DNA of 64,000 nt, from the NCBI GenBank assembly GCA_050084515.1, contig CM114275.1, positions 62,001-126,000 on the forward strand. The letters are read 5' to 3'. The notes under the pieces are model-generated. The model was not told where the DNA came from. It saw only the letters and a list, made by a program, of their open reading frames with translations, and did not search any database. Numbering within the stretch: the first letter of the stretch is position 1; every line of letters starts with the position of its first letter. The DNA is from Blasia pusilla. Lineage: Eukaryota; Marchantiophyta; Marchantiopsida; Blasiales. This document shows positions 9,522 through 20,149 of the stretch, piece after piece. The translations under genes and the position numbers were made by a program.

Positions 9522-11533
9522 GATTGTATCGGAGGGGAATGTCACCCACCATTGGATCCAGGACTGCGATCGGGTGAGGAAGGTGCTTACGACACACCCG
9601 GGAGAGTACAGGGGTTCTTGGGCGATGCCCTTGTCAATCAGATGCTTGCAAAGGGTGCTCAGATTAAAAAGAAAACTTGGGCAAATAAGTTTATTTCCCA
9701 AGATGCAGCCGTAACCATCCTTTGCTAGTCGAAGATACAGGCCGCGAAGAAAAGCGCTACACTGGAGCTGGAGCAGAGGGAGAAGGTATTTGCGTCTGAG
9801 CGCGCGAAATTCATCCAAGCTGCAGTATCTGTAGCAACGAAATACACGGCGAGCAAGACGCAGCGATACATCACCATTCTCAACCCCGAACTTGGTCCGG
9901 AGTTCTACAAGGAGCTGAAGGCGATTATCAAGCACCAGCGGAAAAGGGATGAAGATCCGCATGGTCGGATTGGGGAGAAAGTGTCCCTGGATCGCGTGCA
10001 TCGGTTTGCGTTGTCCGGCATAAGCGAGTTTAGGAGGATCCGACTGATGAAAATCAGTCTCGAGGGCTCAAGAGGCCAGAAGAGGGCGGCACACCATCCT
10101 CCGGGTGTGTCCGATCCAGTGATCTCGCACTGGCTACGCGAATGGTCGTTCTGGGACGCGTTGCGGGTTATCGGGAAGTCCGTGCTGGACGGTCTGCAAG
10201 CGGAGCTCAGAAGATTAGAGCCCATCCCGGATGAAGCAAACCTTGAAAGTTATGGAGATTTCGAGGTTGGGCTCGACGACATCCGGGACAAGCCAACCAA
10301 AAACCCAGGATTCAAGACCATGTTCAAGGTTTGCGTCCTCCCTCAGGCAGAGCTTGACGAAGAAGTAGAGGGGGACAAACGTGATCAAGCGAAGAAGAAG
10401 CAAGATCTACAGGAGCAGACGGCCGATTCTGTTCGACTAAAAGCTGCCCAACGAATGGTCTTCAGGTACCTCGTCCAGTGTAAGAATGCAGGTACGTGGG
10501 GAAAATTACCGGTAGCCTTGAAATTGTGGGCCGCCGCGGATGCTGAGACATTCTCCATGTACGACATGGAGATGGGGCAGCACATGTCCGATTGGGAGGT
10601 GGAGAATTGCCCCATTTGGCTCGACTTCAACGACCCTGAAGACATCACCGATAAGGATTTATGAGTGCTTCATGATGCAGTGGCCTCAGGACAAGACGAC
10701 ATCCCCAATTTCGCCCAACTGAAGACTTTGGAGGAGGAGATGAGAAGAGTAGGCCCACGAGACAGCTGAGTTGGCTTCCAAGGTCCGCACAGCCAAAGAC
10801 AAATCCATAGCGGGTCTCAAAGGCAAGGCGAGGGAAGGGAAAAATTCAGAGGCCAAGTCTTCCCAAAGAGAGGCTGAAGATTTAAGGCAGAGGCGGAATC
10901 GTCGGCGGCGGGAGAGAGGGTCGGACCAGGTCCTCGAAAAAAAAAACCCCACCGAAGTCGAGGTCATAGAGACCCGACAAGCCGTCCATGCAGACAAGGG
11001 AGAAGCGGAAGCGAGAGGTGCAGGGTTGTCCCAAGGAGAATACTGATCCATCATCCTTGGGAAGACAGACAAACAACGACCGGACAAGCGTCGTCCTTCA
11101 ATTCACTCCTTTCTTGGATGAGTGAAGAGCTTGATTCTCAAGCGTCGACACGACCATCGATAAATTGACAACGCTGGGACGGAAGCTCCAACGAAACGGG
11201 CACGCTGCCTGGACGGTGAATGGAGTGGTCGAAGAGGTTGCGGTGGATCTCTTGATCGCCGATCTGCCCTCGGGGTTGCGACTTTGGGGCGAGAACCCGT
11301 CGGACGAGGTACCTGAGTGGAATGTGCCGCTCTCTTATGACTGGATTGCGCTATTGTTCTCCTTTGCAGACGCCTATCTGAGTGACAGGGGTTGCTTCTT
11401 GGTGTTGACTGGAGGGAGCGAGGACGAGCTCTTCAACCTCCAGTGCGTCAAGAGGTCGCTAAAGTGGAGGACGGCGCAATCGTGGATCATCAAAAACGAG
11501 TACCTACTCCGATCCGCGACGAGTCAGATTCGG
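9522..11533 (+). pseudogene. Middle region and MTase motif IV exon (copy 1)
   Basis: The exon starts in phase with IVSEGNVTHHWIQDCD after the splice. Open pieces include 9981-10664 (VSLDRVHRFALSGI, SHWLREWSFWDAL, MVFRYLVQCKNAGTW, WEVENCPIWLDFNDPED) and 11165-11575 (VVEEVAVDLLIADLPSGL, LSDRGCFLVLTGGSEDEL, CVKRSLKWRTAQSW). The last part follows the amino-MTase pattern of a catalytic (D/N/S)PP(Y/F/W) loop, here DLPS, and the downstream hydrophobic strand G-C-F-L-V-L. The middle 600 residues match nothing I recognise. TAG at 9727-9729 where copy 2 has TGG. Confidence 0.6.
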
Positions 11534-12063
11534 GTAAGGCTCAATTCCTGTACTATTATTTCAATTATATTTTAATGATGTGTATGATGAGTGTTCATCT
11601 CCGTTGAGTGAGTATAATGAGTGTCAATCTCCGTTTTTTTGTCCGTGAGCAATCCGTCGGAAGGCGACGGGTTGCTGGCTTAGAGCAACCCATGCTCGGC
11701 TGAGAGCAACCCGTCGGGTTGCATCTTTCCCACATACACAGGGAAAACCGCGGTGTACCTGCAATCTGTCGGAACCCGACGGGTTGCAGTTGCTTTTGGT
11801 TTTTCCCAGTTGCTTTTGGTTTTTGGATGCAACCCGTCTGATAGAGACGGGTTGCTCTGAGACGAGCATGGGCTGCTCTAGGCCAGCAACCCCTCGCCTT
11901 CCGACGGGTTGCTCACGGAAAAAAACAACGGAGCCCGACGGGTTGGTCCGGGACAAAACAACCCGTCGGACTCCGACAGGTTGATCCAAAGTCAGTAATT
12001 GAAAATGTTCTCAAGCCGACTTCTTTAGTTCTTGACATTGTTTCCAACGTCTTTGATTCTGAG
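11534..12063 (+). repeat. Intron 3 with palindromes (copy 1)
   Basis: Starts GTAAGG; the 3' end corresponds to the CTTTACAG of copy 2, but reads gattctgag here, so the acceptor is weak. It holds about seven palindromes between 11648 and 11985 with varied centres (for example gcaacccgtctgatagagacgggttgc split by a central variation near 11829). A short direct duplication gttgcttttggttttt occurs at 11788 and 11809. Confidence 0.8.
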
Positions 12064-12561
12064 ATGGACCACTCCTATGTGTCGCCGTTCGCCCGAGCAC
12101 AATTTCCAAGTGTTCAAGATCCAGGATCCTGTGGATCCATGCTCAGATGGGTACAGCTTAGATAGTTTGTACAATTCCCCTCGGGAATTTACATGCAAGA
12201 CAAGACCACTTACGGGAGGAAGGAAAAGTCGCCACCGGCGATGCAACGCTCATCGAGCTCTGCTCAAGGCCGGGTGACTTGGTGTTCGACTTAGTGGGAC
12301 TTTCAGGGCAAGTATCAAAGGCGCCTAGCAGAGTGGCAGGAACATTCTCTGCCTCGAGGGAAGGCAGGAAGTGTTTGACCTTTGCAAGGAGGCAAAGGCA
12401 GAATACAAAAGGCTCGTTGGGGCGTACAACTCTCCACCGAAGCCGAGAGCTCCGGTTCTAGACCCACCCTTGGTAGTGACTCCATCGTCACTTCCAACGA
12501 TTCCAAAAATCGGGAGGGCAAGGCCGAAAGTAATTTTGCAAGAGCTCTCGGACGATGACGA
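12064..12561 (+). pseudogene. MTase C-terminal motif I exon (copy 1)
   Basis: HNFQVFKIQDPVDPCSDGYS opens the exon. After a frameshift, LIELCSRPGDLVFDLVGLSG follows, resembling the SAM-binding motif I strand-loop (normally D-P-F-x-G-S-G-T) that sits at the C-terminus of beta-class enzymes. A further frameshift leads to FDLCKEAKAEYKRLVG and a Pro-rich tail ending in LSDDDE. The glycine loop is degraded (DLVGLSG), and copy 1 also carries a short insertion (caagtatcaaaggcgcc) after it. Confidence 0.55.
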
Positions 12562-12792
12562 GTGAGTTCAAAGAACTCAACAACCCAGCTTGACTGCAGC
12601 GTTTGGAGTAGGGAGTTTTTTGATGATGAGGCAAAAGATTTCATTAAATAGATCAAATGTACAGTTCCGAGCTTTTTCGGATGATATAAAGCAGAAGATT
12701 TTTTCGAACGATGGTGGTGCTTGTAAAAGTTTGCTGAATATTTTTTATGTCTTTTCGAATGTGATCGTCTATGTACTCCGCGGACTTCTATT

Positions 12793-12945
12793 TTGCAACC
12801 CGTCGGATTTCTCCTGCTTGCAACTTTTCACTTTATGACCACTACAACCCGTCGGATTTCTCGTGCTTGCAACTTTTCACTTTTTGACCACTGCACCCTT
12901 TTTACCACTTCCAGGCAACCTATCGGATTCCGGCCGGGTTGCCTC
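12793..12945. repeat. 3' palindrome-related units (copy 1)
   Basis: Degenerate half-palindromes (gcaacccgtcggatttc near 12795, caacccgtcggatttc near 12845, ggcaacctatcggattc near 12914) alternate with tgcaacttttcactttttgaccactgca. The same succession occurs in copy 2 at 31082-31190 and 31764-31865. Confidence 0.8.
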
Positions 12946-14449
12946 GATCGACTCTTTCCTGTTGGTCCAACTTAAGAGCGATCTGGCGGGCTTCTTCCCT
13001 TGGCACCTTCCCCTCAACTCGTAAAGGCAGGCTTAGGCTTCTTTTCTTCTCTCAGACGTGTTGGATTCCTACTACCTGTGCGATTGCCATAATGGTATTA
13101 CCAAGGACGGAGCAGATATTGATACTGGATGGGTGTCACATTGCAGAGCGTACAAGGTGTACTGCCGAGGAAGGCGGTGGGACTCGAATCAGGTTACATG
13201 GGACCGTTGTCTCACCAGGTTATACATGGCCAGCACACAACCCAAGTGAAAATGTTGCTAGTTCCACCAGTTCGGTCCCATGTAAGAGCTTAGGGCCAGA
13301 TCAGAAGATCAAGATCTACAAGATGTACTCCTTAACTACTGTAAACCCCACCTCTTTACCTTAAGAGGCTAGAGGAACTCTCTCCACTTCAGTATCACAA
13401 TCCTATCCTCACCCTACTAACCAAAACTCCTTCCTTCCTCTTGAGTGCTTTGAGTGGAGTGGCCAGTGGAACCCAACAAGCACACTCTACTTAGAATTCA
13501 TAGTCAAGGATGACCAGGGCAGCATAAGGTCCTCCAATGTGCTGCCTTGGACTAGTTGAATGTACCAAGGCATCCTCTAAAGTACACCCAACTCCTAACC
13601 GATCAGGTAGTGCAATCACCTTCTTCTTCTCCTCGTACCTTGCTGATCCGCTATTCTCCCTTCTTGTTCAGGTAGTAGGAGACTTAACAGGCTGAACCCA
13701 TGGTCTTCTACCTATAGGGGAGCTCAAGCATGACCCTCTCTCTCTCTCCACTCACTAACTCTTATCACTTACCAGACCTGGAAGTCCAGGTTGTCACACT
13801 GGAAGTAATCATGTGATTGGTGTCAAAGGCCAAGCTTAGGTGGGCGAAAGCAAGCTTTCCAAGCACACCTTGGTGGAGCACAATTTTGGAACCCAAGCTT
13901 GCCTCCCCCTCTACTGTACATACTGACCTCTTGTCCTCTCCCTGCACTTTTGAATGATTAGTTGAATCATCTCCAAGAATCTCCCTTCATCAAGCTCCTC
14001 CCCAACTCATCACTCAATCATGCACATACTAGACTGAGGCAATGGTGTGAACTCATTTCACAGGGCTACCTCCTGTGTATCACAAAATCATAGAGTACAT
14101 GAGAGACCTTCCTCTTCTCAGCCCCCTTCAAGCACACTACACACTTCCTAGACCTGGGAGCACATAACTCTGAAGGTTAGCTTGGCTCAAGAGATCGAGT
14201 GTCTACTAGCCAACAGCATGTCTATGCCCGCCTTCAAGCAAACCCACCAGAGTATTTATAAGTGAAGTTGAGAGCCCTCTTCTTCCTTGGGCTTCTTTGG
14301 CATTCTGGGTTCCTACCTTCCTATAAATCTACCTCCCCCTAAGCATCTACTCCAAGGCATCTACTGCCTGAAATTTCGACCTCATCTACTTCTGAACCTG
14401 TTCTAACTAGCATTTCCCAAGCTTTCTTCTCAAGCTGGTTCGAGCTTCC

Positions 14450-14845
14450 CTTGGATGCTCCTCACCTGATCTCACCTGATCTCATTACTTCCCTGCTGCT
14501 CCTCAGCTCCTCACCTAATCTCACTTGATCTCATTACTTCCCTGCTGCTCCTCAGCTGATCTCATTACTTCCTTGCTGCTCCTCACCTAATCTCACCTGA
14601 TCTCATTACTTCCCTGCTGCTCCTCACCTCCTCATTACTTCCCTGCTGCTCCTCACCTGATCTCACCTGATCTCATTACTTCCCTGCTGCTCCTCACCTG
14701 ATCTCACCTGATCTTATTACTTCCCTGTTGCTCCTCACCTCCTCATTACTTCCCTGCTGCTCCTCACCTGATCTCATTACTTCCCTGCTGTTCCTCACCT
14801 GATCTCACCTGATCTCATTACTTCCCTGCTGCTCCTCACCTGATA
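14450..14845. repeat. Minisatellite inside nested element
   Basis: About a dozen tandem, partly interleaved units built from ctcacctgatctcattac, ttccctgctgctcc and shorter variants. Unit length varies (about 31-60 bp) through loss of the ctcacctgat block. It lies between the integrase tail and the element end. No coding potential. Confidence 0.9.
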
Positions 14846-14890
14846 AGGCCTTAGCAGTCGAATGTGTAGCTTTCGTGGAAACTTTTGGGG

Positions 14891-15260
14891 TCAACTATCA
14901 TACATCAGCACCATGTCCCCCTCCTTCACTGGATCATGTTGTATTCGGTTATCAAACCTCATCTTCCTTTGTTGCTGAACGGCCTTGGTCTTCTCTATTG
15001 TTGCCTTTCTCTCCTCCTCTAGGGCATCAATCATATCCAGCCTACTATCTATGCCACCTTCAGGTTGGAAGTGCCCTTCTAGAGTATGATCAGTCTTCAA
15101 CTCCAACTCTACTACCGAGAGAGGGTTCTGCCCATACACCAAGAAGTAGGGACTTTTCCCTGTGGTGCTCTTCTCAGGTGTGTTGTAAGCATGGATAGCT
15201 GAAGCTAATTTCCTATCCCAATCTGATGTGTGAGCTGCCACCATCTTGGTCCGAATGGCA
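14891..15260 (-). pseudogene. Ty3/gypsy integrase C-terminal fragment
   Basis: An open frame on the minus strand contains KLASAIHAYNTPEKSTTGKS followed by SPYFLVYGQNPLS and a Lys/Glu-rich segment with QQRKMRFDNR and EGDMVLMYDS. This is the canonical end of a gypsy integrase core (SPF-LVYG) and the following linker. The family is different from the DNMT-gypsy of this window. Upstream integrase and RT are absent. Confidence 0.85.
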
Positions 15261-15375
15261 CCAATGATCCCATTTGAATTGCAGATTGTTGTTCTAGCTC
15301 CTTCTACTCACCTAACTAGAGTCCCAAAAGTATCTAACACAGATGGGAGCCACTCATGAAGGGGCGCACAACCGT

Positions 15376-15960
15376 TATGGTGTACCTAGGGGGGGGCCAA
15401 GGCTCTCGAATTCGCCAACATTTTCGATCCCCGTCTACAATCGGCCAGAGGAGCCACTTGTATCCCAGGACATTCCTTTGGTACTGTCACCGAGGAGAGT
15501 TAGGAGTAAATTTGTAGATGACGAGGCTGAAGAAATCATAGACTAGGTCAAATGCACATTTCCGAGGTTCCTTCGGAGGTAATAAAGGACGAGATTTTTT
15601 CAACCCATAATGGTGTTTGTAAAACTTTGCTGAGTAGACACCATTCATAACCAAGTTATGAATGGTTATGGGGCAATTATGGGGCACTTTAGGGGAGGCC
15701 ATGATGCAGGCAACAATCCCTGCAAAAAGAGAGGTTGGCATCCGGGTGGTCCTCCAACAAAAATACCAAGGGCACTGCTTTTTGTTGACCGAGACAGGGA
15801 ATGTTAAGAAACTTAGGCTCACATGGAGAGTGATGGAAAAATGTTTGTAGTGGTCTTATGATGTCTCCTTTTTTCTCGCCCCCAGGAAAGAGGAGGTTTT
15901 TTTAGGGCCAAATGTGGACCACTAAATACTCTCTTCTAAAGATTTCCTGAATTTGAAAGC
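15376..15960 (+). other. Element 3' segment with small conserved frame (copy 1)
   Basis: The frame at 15380-15546 reads SNSPTFSIPVYNRPEEP, LVSQDIPLVLSPRRVRSK, FVDDEAEEIID then TAG. Copy 2 has the same at 31440-31620. The tail VRSKFVDDEAEEIID resembles the last exon of the MTase gene (VWSREFFDDEAKDFIK), which suggests an internal duplication of the gene's 3' end. The rest up to 15960 is non-coding. The function is unknown. Confidence 0.5.
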
Positions 15961-15999
15961 AAAAAAAGAATTCAAATATGTCAAAAAGTTTTGAAGAGA

Positions 16000-16095
16000 G
16001 GAGGCGGATTTGGCCCCTTTTTTTGAAGAGAGACTCTCCTCTCTTCCTCTCTTCCTCTCCTCTCTTACTCTCTCCTGCCAAAATACCAGCCCCCC
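16000..16095. repeat. Purine/pyrimidine-rich right end of element, copy 1
   Basis: The region gaagagaggaggcggatttggcc, a T tract, then ctctcctctcttcctctc and aataccagccccc closes homology between the two copies. The reverse complement resembles the left end of copy 2 (gtaagaggagaggaagagag at 19771-19790), so these are candidate terminal inverted repeats. No target duplication could be matched. Confidence 0.55.
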
Positions 16096-16097
16096 TC

Positions 16098-16700
16098 GTG
16101 TGGTACCTAGTTGGTCCACCAAAGACGCGGGTGGTGTGCTCTAGAACCTACACTGTCGGGCCGATCCATGCGCACACCTAATGTGCACTCGTCACCATGC
16201 CGGACCTTGAATCGCCCGAAATCGGCATATTCTTGAGAATGTTTGCTAGAGAATGAGGTTGATGCTCCTGTAAATATCGCAAGATCCGCATCATCTCCCA
16301 AAACAACCTTGATTGAGTGTCAGCTAACCCGCTACCTTGTCCAGCACTCGATTGGCCCTAACACGGCCAACCAACAATGACCAAGTCTATGGTCCCTACC
16401 CGCTCCAAGTTCTGCACCCCCAGCAATGAAATGCCCCTCGGTAGGGAACTCTGGTAACCCTAGATGGCGGACGCAAACAACAAGTCAAGAAAGCGAAGGC
16501 ATAACTGCGCCACATGATGAAGTGAAGCGCGCCTTGCAACATCATCAATCTCCATATATAGGTACTACTGCACGTGTACTCCAGGCTGCAAAACAATGCT
16601 AACCTAGTGCTGATCCCTCCAAAGAGATCCAACACCTGAAAACCCTCCTCTGGGATGCACCACACAATGGGTCTGGTGTCCAAGGGCGTCATCATAGCAC
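16098..16700 (-). pseudogene. DNMT domain of gypsy copy 2 (truncated)
   Basis: Reading down the minus strand: TRPIVWCIPEEG, motif I VLDLFGGISTRLA (about 16640-16602), motif II YLYMEIDDVARRAS in another frame, motif IV DLVIVGWPC followed by TAG in place of Gln, FWEMMRILRYLQEH, motif VI-like NMPISGDSRSG, motif VIII GSRAHHPRLWWTN, then the copy ends. PCQ to PC-stop is a CAG-to-TAG change. Independent decay from copy 1 with conserved motif order confirms the DNMT call. Confidence 0.85.
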
Positions 16701-17051
16701 TCTCGACTACCTCGGGTTTCTTTGATCCGTCACGCTCTAGTACAAACGTCTCGCTCCATGCAGTCTACACATGCTCAGTGGCTAAGCGTCGAAGCTCCTC
16801 AATCGAGCCCCAAACCGGCACCTCTCCTCCACGGACAATGGTGGCGACCATGACACTCCTCTCCATAGAAATTTCTGGAATGGTTGTATCCTCTGTATGG
16901 ACATCTCCTTTAGTCAAATCTCTCTTGGCCGTCGCTTGATCACTGCACCTGTGAATCCAACATGTAGTGAGCTAAGGCACCCATCACCTCACTGCCATCG
17001 TGGTGTGTAGGACGCTAACTCCTCCCAGTAATCCAAGTAAAACCCCATTGG

Positions 17052-17438
17052 TTATGACACTCCTCCACCAACCAAAACGTCGTAGGACTCTGCATCAATC
17101 ACTATCGCCTTGGCTCGCACCATCGACTCATATGTACGATGTGCCGAGCGAATCCTCACCACGACCTCCTCTCGGGTGATATATTGTGTGGTACTTGCTC
17201 CACCCAAGGATGTCGATATCCGGAATGGACAACGCTCCACATCGGCTCTCGTCAAGCCTAATCCTCTGAATGACGCTTTCCCCAACAATAGGGGTTGCGC
17301 TCCTGAATCCAACAAGACGCGTTGTGGACTAAAATCTCTACCTCCATGACTCACCAATTGGAAGACCTCTCCCCGCTTATCTAGCAACACAAGACCAGGA
17401 GAAGCCATGGCAGGCTCTATCGCGGGTCTAGCGGGCAT
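17052..17438 (-). pseudogene. Aspartic protease of gypsy copy 2
   Basis: A 128-codon open frame contains SPQRVLLDSGAQPLLLGKAS (active site Asp-Ser-Gly), CPFRISTSLGGAS and ESYDVLVGGGVS. The protease core is intact over this stretch, unlike copy 1. A Ty3-type retropepsin that would process Gag-Pol. The neighbouring frames are broken. Confidence 0.88.
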
Positions 17439-18179
17439 CTACCGCCATCCTAGCAGCCGCAGCTTGCCATGAATCTGACGTGGATGCCGCTACGCTCACA
17501 TAGCGTAGCGACCAACCAGAATACCTCGGCGGGCGTACCTCCCAATTTCATAACATTGGAAGAAAAACATAGCAGAGCACAATACACCTTCATGGCCGCC
17601 CCCAACATCGTACTTGACACATGCTCCTCCTAGCATCAGCAATAGGAGTTGTTGCACTCGTTTCTCCCATCGCCCTCCATGCCTGCACACCAGTAACACC
17701 ACCAACTCTCTGGAAACTTTGATCATGACCCATCAATGGGGTCCTCATTGCCTCGAACAACGTGAAAGACCGAGGAAGCCTGGTCTGTTTCTTGGCTTCC
17801 CTCCGTTGTGGATCCAACTCTACGGCTACTCCACGAGTCATAACTGCGGCGGCCTCCATCTAGGCAACCCTACACATCCAACTAGGATCCTCCATATCTT
17901 TGGCTGCTCCATATAATGTCGATGCCACGGATCCGACATCGGGTAACCTCAACGCCATAGCGGCAATCTACTTCTGTAGTTGTTGTATCTGAGCAGCCAT
18001 CCCAGCCTCACACCCGATGTCTCCCTCGACTCATCTAGGTGGTGGGACTCTACCTCCTCCACAGGAAACTCCACCACCGTGTCGGGCAACTCCAGCTCCT
18101 CATCCCCCAACAGGACCACCTGGTGCACGACATCTAGGCCCACCTGGACTGGCTACTTGCTCTCGTGCCCTCTTTGGCC

Positions 18180-18260
18180 CTCATTCTGGATGTAACTCAA
18201 GGTGTAAACTAAAACACCGGGCGCATGTGTGACCATACCTTTGATAAAAGTTACACTGAT
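18180..18260 (-). pseudogene. Gag zinc knuckle remnant
   Basis: The minus strand reads CNFYQRYGHTCARC, which fits CX2CX4HX4C if the Tyr (TAT) was Cys (TGT). It sits between gag and protease, where the nucleocapsid knuckle of Ty3 elements belongs. Short and mutated, so moderate confidence. Confidence 0.6.
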
Positions 18261-18480
18261 AACCTCATAGTGTAGCACGATCTCCTCCTCCATACTGAGG
18301 CATACGTCCATGACCCTAACGAGTGCAATCACACTGATGATGGGCTCCACCACATGACCGACAAGTAATCATAGGCGGCTTTTGCTGAGCCACATATGAA
18401 GGCACAAGTCTCTATGGCACAACCTCTCGATATCCTCCCTGAGCTCGTGGTGCCACGGTCAACCTATCTTAGAGTCCACA

Positions 18481-19532
18481 TTATTGTATTGGTGGTGCAC
18501 ACAATCGTGACTGCTCTCGTCTAGAACCCATGATGGCTACGCTCTCCTCCGCCAAGTTGCGCTCAATATTCTTGGTGGTCCTAAAAACGTCTATCAACGT
18601 AGGAGAGGTGTTGATAAGAAGCACCCCCTCCCACACCCATGTCCGCACGGTCCGGTCCAGCAATCATGACTGCTCTCGTCCAGAACCCATGATGTAGGCA
18701 ATCGTGACTGCTCTCACCCAGAACCCATGGTGGCTACGCTCTCCTCCGCCATGTTGCGCTCAATACTCTTGGCGGTCCTAAAAAAATCTCTCAACGTAGG
18801 GAAGGTATTCATAAGAAGCACTCCCTCCCGCACCCATGTCCGCAGGGTACGGTCCAGCATCGCGTACATTGACTGGATAACCTGAGCCTCTATCACCCCC
18901 TGAGTGACGTTGATTAAACGGCACAAGCGAGTGTAAGCCTCAGGCAAACTCTTACCCGAGCGCCTCTGGAAGTTGTGGATGCTCCACAACTTCTCCGTCC
19001 GTACCCCTTGGTAGCTCGCCCTCAACTAAGCGAAGAACTCAACCACGGGGTTGAACCAGGGACAAACCCGACTAGACAGTGCAATTGCTCTAGTGCGAGT
19101 GACCCCTCCTAAAAAATCACTAGTGGAAGAGGAAGTAGCCTCTCTTGACTCCTCCTCCTCATGTGGGAACGGCTCCGTCCATGTCACAAAGTGTGGGTCA
19201 TAGTAGAGTCGCCATGCCTCAATCTCCTGGGCATATCTGTGGGAGAACTCATGATGATCGTCCATGGGCGCTCCCTCTAAATGTTGGAACATACCGTTCC
19301 ATGTTGTAAATAGGTTGAACCCTCTAGAGCTCCTAGCCCATTGTGAGTCACACCAACTCCTAAACTCCGCAATGAAGTCATGTAGCTTTATAGTGCCTAC
19401 AGCACCTGAAAACCTACGCGATCCTCTACCCCGGTCATCCATCTCGTACGCCCAGCTGGTAGGATCACTCAATGTGTACAGTGGATCACTATAACACTCC
19501 TCTACATGCTCCCCCTTGTCTGAAAATGACAT
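18481..19532 (-). pseudogene. Gag polyprotein of gypsy copy 2
   Basis: The frame from 19532 begins MSFSDKGEHVEECYSDP and includes FIAEFRSWCDSQWARSSRG and FSHRYAQEIEAWRLYYDPHF. After TAG at 19026-19028 it continues FQRRSGKSLPEAYTRLCRLI and LDRTLRTWVREGVLL, the Gag pattern of W-F, Q-x-x-G-E-S-hydrophobic. The last part (about 18715-18870) is tandemly duplicated at 18520-18665 with changes. Gag forms the particle core in active relatives. Confidence 0.8.
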
Positions 19533-20149
19533 AGAAGGAGATCGAGGTGGTCTCTCACGTGGAGATCCTCGAAACCTTACACCAGTCCGGGTAAACCCTC
19601 CAGACCTACTCTTAGGTCCACTATCTCGCCTCTCAAAATCTTGAAAGGATGCCGTGATGACCCTTGTGCCCCTCTCACACGATCACTCTCAATCTCGCGA
19701 GTAATCCCTCAATCACTAAAACTAAACATGCGGCATTTAATCTGCACTCTCTCACTGAGATGGAGGTGCGGTAAGAGGAGAGGAAGAGAGGAGAGAGGAA
19801 ACAACCTTCAAACGAAGTAGATACTTTTTTTTAAAGAGAGTTTCCGTTGGGTTGAAGAGAGGAAACTTTTTGTCTGAATTTTTTTGCACTTTTTTGCTCA
19901 GTTATTAAGCAGTCCCACAGTTTTTTTTCCTCTTCCATATTTTGGCAACCCATCTCAGTTCGACCGGTTGCAAATTGCACAAAATTTAGAAAACTGAAAA
20001 AGTAGGGGAATCATAAGTGTGGAACCAATCACTTTTTCCATCCAAGGTTTGGAAACAATCTATCATTTGCCCTGGGCTAAATAGAGTTCAAGCTCAAAGT
20101 AAAGGTTCTAGAAAAATGAAAGTACAATCTAAAACCTCATTTTGAATCC

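Larger units (their letters stand above)
7600..12651 (+). pseudogene. ParB-like domain plus beta-class DNA methyltransferase gene, copy 1
   Basis: Inferred exons: 7600-about 8227 or 8258; 8319-8790; 9522-11533; 12064-12561; 12600-12651. Splice sites are GTGAGT at 8791, TGCAG at 9517-9521, GTAAGG at 11534. Exon 1 starts MTRKKSQANKSGSFTPKS and gives a charged coiled coil (7743-7900) and an acidic segment. Exon 2 has a ParB-like IPLCRLRTMEYV and WDGNHRFMAW. Exon 3 is a long middle region and ends with methyltransferase motif IV-like LLIADLPSGL (about 11248-11277). Exon 4 carries a motif I-like GDLVFDLVGLSG (12272-12307). The order IV then I is that of beta-class amino-MTases. A frameshift near 7690, TAG at 8558, TAG at 9727 and frameshifts in exons 3 and 4 kill it. 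Confidence 0.7.
13208..15370 (-). mobile_element. Nested LTR-retrotransposon derivative with target duplication
   Basis: Copy 2 reads gggaccgttatggtg without interruption. Copy 1 has gggaccgt, then TGTCTCACC ... GGGCGCACA, then accgttatggtg. The flanking ACCGT (13203-13207 and 15371-15375) is a 5-bp target duplication and the ends are TG...CA, as for LTR elements. Inside lies a minus-strand Ty3/gypsy integrase tail (14891-15244) and a minisatellite. Two full LTRs were not recognised, so it is an internally deleted or rearranged element. It inserted after the transposon copies separated. Confidence 0.85.
6101..16096 (+). mobile_element. ParB-methyltransferase DNA transposon, copy 1 (left-truncated, with nested insert)
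   Basis: Homology to copy 2 begins at about 6101 (cgtctacttgggaaacag), inside the transposase N-terminus, and ends at about 16095 after a purine/pyrimidine-rich end (ctctcttcctctctt) and aataccagccccc. The order is transposase start (minus), palindrome-rich divergent promoter, ParB-MTase gene (plus), 3' palindromes. A 2.16-kb element is nested at 13208-15370. Left-end truncation removed most of the transposase, so this copy is non-autonomous. Confidence 0.8.
16096..19750 (-). mobile_element. Ty3/gypsy element with DNMT (copy 2, 5' half)
   Basis: On the minus strand the order is gag (19532-18481), zinc knuckle, protease (17438-17052), linker, and DNMT (16690-16098), then it stops inside DNMT motif VIII exactly where the right end of transposon copy 1 begins. 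RT, RNase H and integrase are missing. Same family as 1-5480 by protease and DNMT similarity. It is sandwiched between the two copies of the ParB-MTase transposon. Confidence 0.85.

Noticed and set aside
16655-16939. Plus-strand protein at 16655-16939
   Set aside because: It is antisense to the DNMT-protease linker of the minus-strand retroelement.
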